A DNA stretch of 38,302 bases, from assembly GCA_000226015.1 (NCBI GenBank), contig JH153122.1, positions 988 to 39,289 of the forward strand, read 5' to 3'. The notes beneath the pieces are model-generated. The model saw only the letters and a program-made list of their open reading frames with translations, was not told the DNA's origin and did not search any database. The DNA comes from Mnemiopsis leidyi. Taxonomy: Eukaryota; Ctenophora; Tentaculata; Lobata; Bolinopsidae. This document shows, in pieces, positions 22,255 through 31,800 of the stretch. Position 1 is the first letter of the stretch; each line of letters opens with the position of its first letter. Both the position numbers and the translations under genes were made by a program.

Positions 22255-25200
22255 CGATGGGAGAAATATCTCCTGCGATGATCACGAAGCCTTTCTCACC
22301 CTTCCTAATCGACTTTCCAACTGCCTTTGTTCCACGCCGAATAGATTTTGCCTGTTGTAAATATGGCTGTTTACTGCTTAGAAAATTCAAGGTACAGGTA
22401 TTATGATAATCATTTTTACAGACACGAACAGCTTGGCCTTTTGAGAATATACCAAAAGTAGATTATACTGTAACGCCAAAGCATCTTGCTTTCATTACAA
22501 TCTTCATTACCCTGGCGATTTGATGAATCAGCTAGCGACATGCTAAATCTCAAACGCGTTAGGTGTTTTCTCAGTTCACGCGTGACTCAAGATGAACCAA
22601 CAGTGGGGATGCACTCAGAATAAGTTCGTTTTGATTGTGCTTCAATGGCTTGAAAAGGCGTCGCCTTTCTAGCAGAATCATTGCTAATAGTTAAGATGTT
22701 GAAAAATAAGTGGATGCTAGATATCCATTTCAGTTCATGTTGATTACAGTAAAATCTCTATTTACCGTGCCCTCTATTTACCGTGCCCTCTATTTACCGT
22801 ACCTTCTATTTACCGTGCCCTCTATTTACCGTGCTCTCTATTTACCGTGCCCTCTATTTACCGTGCCCTCTATTTATCGTGTCCCTCGATTTACCTTGCC
22901 CTCTATTTATCGTGTCCCTCGATTTACCGAGCCTTCTCTCTTCCCCCGAGGGTAGTTGATCTGGGATAAATTAAATCTGCGCGTGTATTTCGGATAAATT
23001 TTAGACGTATTTCGAACATAATTTAACAGGGTCAAATTTTAATTTTTTTCGTTCTAAATGTCTGGGAAATCGGAATACGTGAAATTGCGGCGACAAATAC
23101 GTTTGCTTGCTACGCTGCGTATCTAACAGCATTGTCCTTACCTATCTTCCTAGTACCAAGCAGACATAATCTTATGTACCAGCGAATTCCTGGTCATTGT
23201 AGACCAGAACAAATCCTCAGCCGGTTTGAGGTAGTAATAAAACACAAAGACGACTCATTCTCAGCCAGTGAGAGGTAGTAACGACAAACAAGGACGATTC
23301 ATTCTCAGGTCCAGCGTGAACATGAGCTATATCTCATCTCTCAGCTCTCTAGGTCCACGCCTATCAGGAACACTGCCATGCAATTCAATTGTAGGTTCCT
23401 TGTGAGAATCAGGCTTTTTACTGAACTTCCTCTTGCAGTAATATTTCACGATATAGCTGCGGAGGTTCCTTATTAGGCCCCTCTCAGGTACAGATCTCCA
23501 GAACACGGCCGGTAGAAGTAGTACAAGTTAATGAAGCATCCCTGCTTTCTTGGAGAACCTTTGCCAGCGTTTCCAACTCTCGCGTTAGCTTTCGGAGCCT
23601 TCAACACTCCATGATGGTATACCGTATATCTCCATGATTGAAGTTCTCAACATCCTAGCTGTTACCAGTTCAGAGGGAGACAAAAGAAGTGATGATTACT
23701 TCCTCCTTGTTGCAGATTAAAGAAATCTGTCGCTACAAACACTGGGTATTCTACTAGATGGCATGGACTTTTGATGTCTGTCAGTTTTAAGGCCGTGTTA
23801 ATCTGGAATCTGAATACAACTGATATTTTCTTCAGGTTAACTTTTTAGGTCAACACCTTGACCGTATTTCCAGGTTATGTGTAAATGAATCCCAGGACCT
23901 TTCGACCTAAATGATATTGAATGGAATTCATCAGCTCCGATAACGACACAGGAACACTTAATTTACTCCAAACAAGAATGATACCCATTCGCATTCTGCA
24001 AAGTTGCATAGTCAAGTGCTATACGAAATAATAGCTCGTATGCTAATCCAGGATTTGTTCAAACGGCAATCTTGAGGTTTGAGAGTTTACCTTTAAGTAA
24101 ACGTCAGTTATTTCACAACCTTTTAAATTTCAATCAATTCGAAGGACTTTAATGGTTATCTACCGAGGTACACCTAACACTCCAGAACTACTGAGCTATA
24201 AGTATAATTATGGACATAATTTTGTAACCAATTTTCATGAGGTAATTATCGGATACATCTGAAAGAAAACTTCGCAAGGATTGAAACGATTTTTCAGGTT
24301 CATAGGCAAATAAGTCTAAGTAAGCGACTCTCAGGCGGTAAAAAATAAAGCCTAGTACTCTGGCACGAGGCCAAGATGCCTCGCAATCGGTAGACCTGAA
24401 CGAATAATGAAGACCAATATTGTATCACAGGGAACCAGTGATATCTCAGGCATCTTCATTTTCAGGATCTTGAACATACAGCTTGAGGAATTGATATAAC
24501 ATATTGGTAATCCACTAGGACATACAATCCTGGCAACAACCTGTTGTTTTAGGACGTTTTACGATTACGGTGATAAACTGTGGTAGGATCGAAGACAGGT
24601 CAAGTATAAGCTCAGAAGGTTGTTACATATTTCTAGGATAACGTCACATTGCCATATTCCAAATCTTCCCTATACTACATAGCAAATAGGTGGCACACCG
24701 ATTTTTTGAACAATATCTTAGGAGCAATGTTTTTTTTCGACTAACATCTTTAACTAAAATCCTTCTCACATGTACACATTATACATGTACCCGGCAGTCC
24801 GAAATAGTTTGCTTCTCAATCATTCTGGGAAGGTACTCTTTTTCCTTCTACCAAAAACCCAGGTCTACCTGGCACAGAAGTCCCTGCCTGCTAACGGAGG
24901 TAACGAGCCTCGTTCTCTGCCAAAGTGGGTTTGCTCCGTTGACAGGTAGCAACAGTTTCAAGACTCCCGAGGTCTGTTGCAGTGATATCTATTGTTTTGA
25001 CGTTTTTGGTATATACCACGGGAAATCCTCTTAGTTTATTTGGAGGCCAAAAACCGTTGACAAAAAAAGAAAAGAAGTATGGAACAGCCATGTTACAGGA
25101 AAAATTCATAGATGCAAGATTTTTAAGAGTAGAGAGAGGAAAGTGAAGAGTTGAGAGGAGAGAACTTAGAAGGAGAGAGTGGAGAAGCGAGAGGAGAGTA

Positions 25201-25885
25201 AGCGAAGAGAATAAGTAGAGAGAGTGGAAGAACGGTACGGAAAGAGGAGAGTGAAGATATGATAGTGGAAAGATTGAAGTAAAGAGAGGAAAGAGGAGTG
25301 AAGAAATAAGTAAGTGGAAAGAGAGCGTGGATAAAGAAAGGTAGAGAGAGGAAGGAAGGAGATAGATTGATATGCGGCAGTAGGCACAAGGCCGCGGTTC
25401 CAATTCCCGGCTAGCTCACTTTACAGCAGGCGCGGTTTAATTGTACCGAGATTTAACGACAAAAAGGTGTCATTTCCCGTGTCAGTGTTGTTGTTTAATC
25501 GGGGCACGGACTAAGAATAATTGAGGAACATAAATGGGGTCAAGGTTAAACGGTAAGTCTGGTGAATTTGAAACACTACGTAACTAGTTTCAGGTACACA
25601 CGAGACGCTCAGACGCGCGTCTGAGCGTGTTATTATCAACGCAGTTATTATCAACGCAGTTATTATCAACGCAGTTATTATCATGTTATTATCAACGCAG
25701 TCGTCCCGAAAAATTCTTACCTTTGTAGCGATTTTACAACACTTGTAGAGCTTCTTGCTGAGCTTCTTCGTGGCGAGCGGTTTAGCGATTGGGATTGTAA
25801 GACTGCACTTTGCTTCGTAGCTCATCTCTGGCTTCTCCAACGACGAATTTTTATTCGTAGCAGGCTCTTCGCTTATCGATACCAT
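22255..25885 (-). CDS. NHP2: NHP2 H/ACA snoRNP protein, first two exons only
   Basis: Exon 1 (25885-25721, 55 codons, phase 0) encodes MVSISEEPAT... and ends with IPIAKPLATKKLSKKLYKCC-KIATK, the characteristic N-terminal helix of NHP2 in the L7Ae/L30e family. Exon 2 (22351-22255) encodes AKSIRRGTKAVGKSIRKGEK then GFVIIAGDISPI, the RNA-binding core, with the RRG and RKGEKG signatures. It ends in phase 1 at a weaker GTTTGT donor. NHP2 binds H/ACA snoRNAs and telomerase RNA with dyskerin, NOP10 and GAR1. The third part (about 65-70 residues, containing the LPV and YVY-PSK-DLG blocks) was not found downstream. It may lie in the 229-N gap, or the locus may be truncated. Intron 1 is about 3.4 kb and full of repeats. 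Confidence 0.85.
22756..22933. repeat. 16-bp minisatellite, 11 units
   Basis: The unit is CTCTATTTACCGTGCC. Eleven consecutive copies fill 178 bp: nine of 16 bp and two of 17 bp (CTCTATTTATCGTGTCC). The last four units alternate between two variant forms, so a two-unit higher-order repeat is emerging. It lies in NHP2 intron 1. Confidence 0.9.
23218..23305. repeat. 44-bp direct duplication
   Basis: Two adjacent copies beginning CAGCCGGTTTGAGGTAGTAA and CAGCCAGTGAGAGGTAGTAA continue through AAAGACGACTCATTCT-type sequence with about 20% differences. The surrounding 22990-24690 stretch of NHP2 intron 1 has no recognisable gene. One minus-strand frame at about 23330-23520 is open for roughly 70 codons without a Met and matches nothing I know. 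Confidence 0.5.
25128..25375. repeat. Polypurine (GA-rich) tract of about 250 bp
   Basis: The plus strand is almost pure A and G, with imperfect GAGAGGAAAG-type words, so the minus strand is polypyrimidine. Long mirror-like polypurine tracts can adopt triplex (H-DNA). Just after it, CGGTTCCAATTCCCGG at about 25395-25410 resembles a tRNA T arm/B box, so a SINE tail is possible. Inside NHP2 intron 1. Confidence 0.75.
25605..25628. repeat. Perfect 24-bp palindrome
   Basis: ACGCTCAGACGC is followed directly by its exact reverse complement GCGTCTGAGCGT with no spacer. It abuts the 15-bp tandem array at 25630 and lies 93 bp inside NHP2 intron 1. It could act as a binding site for a dimeric protein or as a cruciform; no function is known. 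Confidence 0.9.
25630..25700. repeat. 15-bp tandem array (TTATTATCAACGCAG)
   Basis: Three exact units run from 25630 to 25674, then a partial unit (TTATTATCATG) and a fourth exact unit to 25700. The array stands about 16 bp from the splice donor of NHP2 exon 1. On the minus strand it reads as an in-frame pentapeptide repeat (IITAL) if the intron is not removed. Confidence 0.9.
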
Positions 25886-28545
25886 GGCTAAAATGTTTCT
25901 ATGATTAATGAATTTGATCGATTTTTAAATTTCAAATGATAAAATTAGGTACAGTTTCAATTGTCGAGTTGCAACTACAGGCTGCATGAAATTTTTCGTC
26001 AATAAGTTAATTGAATTTCACGTAACATTATATTAACATTGTGAGACAATTTATAGAATTTTTATAGTATGCTTCACATTTTTGAGGGATAACAATCGAA
26101 AATGCCCTTATTTGAAATGAGCCCTAGTGTTTATTTTTACGGTATTTTTACGAAAACAGAATTAAAATTTAAAACAAAATTAAATGCCCAAAAAGTCTGT
26201 GCTGTGAAGCTATAAAAGTCTTTAAAGACTATAAAACGCGAAAGCAAAACTTGCTGTAGCGTCTGGCTTTTCAAGGTCACGACCCTTCTAATCTTCGTCT
26301 TTTACTTAAAGAAACTCCAGAGTGAAATATCAGACGATTAAGATGCGACGAATGTATATGTGATCATATGGAGATAGATTTATAACAGAAGTTTTACATA
26401 GTTTTTTTAAAAACAATTTCTTACACAATCAATATATATTGTTATTATATTACTTATCAATATACATATTACTTCTCCCTCTTATCTGCAATCATTCCAT
26501 CAAGTACTTTACATGAACTAGTTGCAGGTTCAAGTACTTGTTTGGTCAATCATAATTTGTAATAAATTATCTCAAGAAAGTTCCCAACTTTGCGTTAGCT
26601 TAAGCTAATATTTCATTAACTTGAAATCATTAAACTTGTTATCATTCAATGGTCATTATTACTTAAAGTTCAGGAGTTCAATCCTAGGCCATTCCCTAAG
26701 CAAAATACTAAACTCAGGCAATAGAGGAAAGTGCTATCCTGTCACATCATACGAAAAATTTGAGATCCTTCCAAAAAAATCCCTTTTTCAATCGGACTAA
26801 ATACAATGAACAATCTCTTCATTTTGTTTTTCTGTTGGCGGACTGAGAGTGTTCCAGGGCAGATATGCCAAGAGAAAATGAATTGAGAGTCTGGAATCCC
26901 TCCACGGCACCGTTAGTGGTTGTATACCTAAAATAATTTTAATCATTATCAAAGCAAATACACAAACTCCTAACAGTTTTGTCACACTGTAAAATGAACT
27001 GTCAAGTTTCAATTTTGGGACAATTTTAATTTTTCTGTTCACCAGACACATTTACTGGAACGCAATTTCAAAATATCAAAAGAAGCTTATTACAATAAAG
27101 CGCCTTAAGACATTTCACGATTAATAGCTTAATAGTCGTTGCATACGGCTGCATTAAATAATTTGCGAATATTGGCGCTTAAGCTGACCGAATAAAAAAT
27201 GTCTAATATCGGACAACTCGCCAAAATTCCCAAGAGAATCCAACGACTCCCAATCAGAGACAAGGTTGATTGATTGGACTCCTGACTAGATTTACAACTC
27301 GCCCGAAATTCTGGTGGGAAATCTCGCCTAAGCATTGAGGGTGACATTGTTCATTTATACCACTTGCTGCCAAGCTCTGTTTTTTAAAGCTTCCTTCCTT
27401 GTTTTTCCCGTTTTGATGTCTGGGCCGTCATGTTCTCCAGCTCTAGGTTCGTGCTTGTGACTAGATTCCAGGCTATTGTCCGTCTCCGTGTAGAAGAAGA
27501 GCTTTGCAAGACAAGGCTGAAAATGAAGGTCTGTTGCTCAATCGTTCCCACTCGTTCTGCCATTATTTTCCTGTCTCTGTAGAGTCGTATTTCTCTGTCG
27601 ATAAAGTTAAAGAAAAAGCTACAGTCCACTATAGGGTTTATACCTTTCTATGATAGTAATCATCAGTGAGATTTACTGTGCAGAAATTTAGAATTAACGG
27701 ACGTGTTATCAATACTGCTGCTGTTGGAACGTTAAATATCATTCCTAAGTTATTGAGCCCCCTCTAACAGTCAAGTTAAAGATTGAAGGATCCCTGGCCA
27801 GGTGCAGAAAAACGAGCTGAGGTCCTATAATCAGCAACCTGGCAATGAGAAATGATATTTATGAAGGACTTAAGGACTTGTTTCAAACAAAATCGTTCTG
27901 CATGGTCCTGTAGTAGTTTCAGGGGAGTTTTCTGACGGTTTATTGCTGGAATCCCAGGTCGACTTCTTTCTGCTATGTATTATGGTATGTGTTTCTGGTC
28001 TTGTGCGTGTTGTTTAAGGAGTAGAGGTAGAGGTCTGTCTCGACAAGAATCTGCCTGCCGAGTGCCGCGTTGAGATGTGATATCGGAAAAGGAAACCATT
28101 GTGAAATGTAAAGGTTGCACTAAAGATAAGACTGCACATAGTTATATATAGTCACACAGGTTTATATATTTTCAAGTAAAAACCAGCAGTGTGATAAATC
28201 AGCTGAAATCATAGAGTTGCAAGAAGGGCTTGGTTCTGTTTACGTGGATAAGTAAATTTCCTCATGTACCAATTCGTTTTTGACATACAAATCTGAGCTA
28301 TATGCATGGTGCATATTGGTGGATTAATAGAAGAGGAATTCTACAAAAGATATCCGATAATATCAACCGTGAAGTTAAGTTTTAAGAATTAGAACAACTT
28401 TACCGTAGTGCGGCTGTAAAAAAGGACCGGTATTTTGCTCGACGTAAACTTTTATTCGGTAAAACTTTCTTCCGAAAAACTAAAAACCGATAATCGTGAA
28501 CTGATCTAGGTTGGGGAAACTTACGTTGAGGATTGAGGAAGTTGG
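25886..28545. other. Gene-free stretch between NHP2 and the RT relic
   Basis: This would hold the NHP2 promoter just above 25885. No TATA box is evident. Minus-strand frames at 26797-27051, 27129-27347 and 27384-27629 are 70-84 codons long. They match no family I recognise, and no consistent splicing between them was found. Confidence 0.4.
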
Positions 28546-28549
28546 CCCA

Positions 28550-28810
28550 ATGACTGCAAGGTTACCAACGAGGTACCGGTTCTTAAGAAAGGTAGTAAGA
28601 GTTCTGAAGAAAATTATCGGCCGATATCCCTTACAACCCCTCCTTATGCGCACAGCAAATTTGCTAAACGGGACCAGCATGGGTTCTACATTAATAGACC
28701 TCGTACTACGAATAGCTGAATTTCTGGATGGAATTATTCTTTCTGTAAATGATTGCAATTCGTTAGGCACTAATGTGGCCGTGGGTTTTTTGATTTCTCG
28801 AAAACCGCGA
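28550..28810 (+). pseudogene. Reverse transcriptase relic (LINE)
   Basis: One plus-strand frame shows PVLKKGSKSSEENYRPISLT, then DQHGFYINRPRTTNS before a stop. Further on, GRGFFDFSK occupies the place of the RT palm D-F-x-K-A-F motif. The order fits a LINE RT, but it is broken by several stops, about 40 residues are missing between the first two blocks, and there is no other domain. It lies just beyond the 3' end of DDX24. Confidence 0.8.
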
Positions 28811-28892
28811 AACTGTAAATACCTACTTATACTTTAGGTTAATTTGTGTAAATTATCACGTAGCCCGTGTTCCAGATATAAGTGAGAAACAT

Positions 28893-28898
28893 TTTATT
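28893..28898 (-). terminator. Poly(A) signal overlapping the DDX24 stop codon
   Basis: On the minus strand the DDX24 stop TAA (28899-28897) runs straight into TAAAAT, so AATAAA shares its first two bases with the stop codon. If used, the 3' UTR would be only about 15-30 nt. Confidence 0.45.
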
Positions 28899-31800
28899 AA
28901 ACAATGTTATTAAAAGCAATTGTTGTATCGATTTTAATTTTTCTAAGGCAAAGTCCAAACCTTGAACTATTTAGAGGATCAATAACTGGCTGCTGTAGAA
29001 GCACTTTAAGCTGAGATTTCATAATTTTGACGTCTTTTTTCGCTTCCACGGTGTGCGTGGATTCCGTCTCTGGTTCGTCGTCTCCAAAACCAGCTTCTTT
29101 AGCAAGAGCAACAAGCTTGGCTTCCTTTTGCTCCGGCCTGAAACAAATTAAACGTAATCCAGCACAGGCGTTTCGTGGTACTATTTGTAATGTTTGACAT
29201 CGATCATCGATTGACCAATCACCAATAGGAATTCAGCACAGTACAGTATTTTACTTTTTTAATCTCAATATTTCAAATAAAACTAATTACAGGAATTTTC
29301 ATTACACTAAGACAGGTCTATTTTACATATTGAACAAAACATATTTGCTACCGAGAAATTAGATCGTGGCCCGTGCAGAATTTGTCAAAAAACGCTGTAT
29401 AAGGTCCATAAGATTAGTGGTTACTATCGTTGTGTTTAAGTAACACATTAGGCCTAGGAAACTTCACTGACATATGCATTAAGCATGAGCTCAGATATCT
29501 ACACACACTGTAGATTGGACATTCACACCATTAACAGAAAACATTTTATTTCTTAAATGAGCAATAATCATATCAACATATAGATCAGTCACACTATTCA
29601 AGCTCTGTAGTCTGTGGTAGCAATAAAAACTCTACATTTTCATCAGAAACTGAAACTTATCTTGGTTATCTTAAACTTATTTTTGTTCTCCCCGATGTCA
29701 ATCAGTTAACTTGCTACTTTTTTCTCAGAGAAGGCTATGGCGCACTACGTAAAGGAAGCTGACCACGCTATTGGAGCAACCCTGATACTTATTTCCCTGC
29801 TTGGCACGGTTTTCAACGCTTTTACTTTCATGTATTTTATTCTTCTAAAACCTAAAAACCCAACTGGAAAATTCTTCAAGTGTCTATACATGGTTATCAC
29901 GGCTACAGATATGCTGGTATGCATAACGATAGGCCCGATGATAGACGCTGCGCTCTCAAAAGGTCGGGAGGGAGTCCTGGGAGACAACTCAACTCTGTGT
30001 AGTGTCTGGGCGGTACTCTGGGGCTGCACAATACCCCAGATGACGATATTCCTGGTGGGTATGCTCAGTGTTTCTCGTTTGCTAGTGTTGTGGACTCCCA
30101 CCAGAAGACTTAAGGTCTCATTTGCTTACGTTCTACCAGTCTCACTGTCCCTTATAATAGTGATATCTTACTCCATGCTTATTTACAACGAGATCGTCTT
30201 CCCGAGATACACCCCAAACTGGATGACATGTCACATCAGTAACTTCAACCCTCTATCACTGGACCGATACATAACACAAAGAGACACAAACATAAATATC
30301 TTTCTTATCTTGTTACCCCTAAATTTTATCCCTGCTTTCTCCATATTCCCTATCAGCGTATCCTTTATCTTAACTCTGATCATCCTGAAACGGTCCAGAA
30401 TCTCTAGTCACTCCGTGCGTGGTCACACCATGAAACAAAAAGAAGCAGCTAAAACTGTCCTGGCTGTCACAACAGCATACATCCTGTTGAACCTCCCATA
30501 CACCGTCGGCATGATGACAGCTCTCCGCACAAGCTTGACCTGTGGTAAGAACCTGGAACAAGAGGCCCCATATACATTTGAAGTTTACACTCAAACATGT
30601 AAACTACCGGAAGAGCTGTACTTACTTACAAACTACTTTGTGCCGATAAGTTCTGTCCTTTTTGTGGGCATGAATAGTTTGTTAAACCCAGTGATATATT
30701 TCTGGAGGATCAAACTCTTTAGGAAGTGGGTTTTCGAGAAGGTTATCGAGAAAAAGCAGACAATGGAACAAGTCAATCAAGTTAAGTCTGAACTTTCACT
30801 TGCAGCACAGCCCAAAGATGGCCGAAATGGTGCGACAATTTTCAGTAATAAAAATTGTGACATAGCAAGGGGTAACTCGTGCGGTGAGAACAGTTTTAAT
30901 GCATTTGACGTCATGAGGCCAAATCTGGCCTGTGAATCTCAGTCCACGAACACAGACACAACAAGTTCATCTCCGAGTAACATTTCGTGTAAGCTTAATA
31001 CGGACATAGCATGCGATTTTAACAGAAGAGCCTGTTCCAGTGTTACACTTAAGGAAGGACACAGGTGCACTGGTCGTACTTGTGTGTAGAATGATCTTAA
31101 ACATTAAAGGTATGGTAGATATGAAAGAAGTATGATACCTATGGCAGCGAAGAGGTTCAAGAGATACCATAAAGAAAACGATTTTTAGTATTGAAAATGT
31201 ACTATTTATGTTTTAGTGTCAATGTGCTTGTCGCAGTATATATAGCGTTTTCCATTTTTAGTATTCTGAGTATTTGTCTAAAATCATTCGAGTACCTCTG
31301 ATCCAATTTAATCCTAAAGCGCCAGATTTTAGTGTCAACGCCCAATCTTAAACTTACCTCGTTTTAAGTCGCTCAACTTTAAATATTTGGCGAGCCAAAT
31401 CAACTGCAGGTCGCAAGACTCGTAATCTTTTGCCTTCAGTCGGAAACTCGGACATTTGTGAGGCTATTTTCTTGTACGATTTAAAATCCTGAACGTTACA
31501 CGTTTTAATAATTATACAGATAACTGCTATAATTTGTCATTTCAGAAATTGCTTATTTGTATTTCAATTATAAGCTGCATTAAAAGAAAATTATACTACT
31601 TACTGAGTTTATATTGCGTAACTTCTGAAAAGGACGGTTTCTCTCACCTTAGGGCCGACAATAGCGACACTTAAGCCCGGGTTATCAGCACGTGCAGTTC
31701 TCCCAGATCTGTGTATGTACGCCTCCCTGGTGTGCGGCAACTGGTAGTGTATCACTGTATCCACCTCGGGTATGTCGAGCCCTCTCGCTGCTACGTCTGT

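Noticed and set aside
22710..22955. 81-codon frame with a repeated LFTVPSIYRALYLP peptide.
   Set aside because: It is produced by the 16-bp minisatellite, whose unit is not a multiple of three. There is no start or splice context.
23330..23520. Minus-strand Met-less frame of about 70 codons, considered as an LTR-retrotransposon remnant.
   Set aside because: No protease, RT, RNase H or integrase motif could be found in it or in neighbouring frames.
24690..25034. 114-codon plus-strand frame within NHP2 intron 1.
   Set aside because: Composition looks random, no family resemblance was found, and it overlaps other frames on the minus strand.
25123..25403. Overlapping minus-strand frames rich in Ser, Leu and Pro.
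   Set aside because: They are a by-product of the polypyrimidine strand of the GA-rich tract, which is open in all three frames.
27129..27629. Two minus-strand frames (72 and 81 codons) considered as exons of an unknown gene.
   Set aside because: No consistent splice sites join them and neither resembles a known protein.
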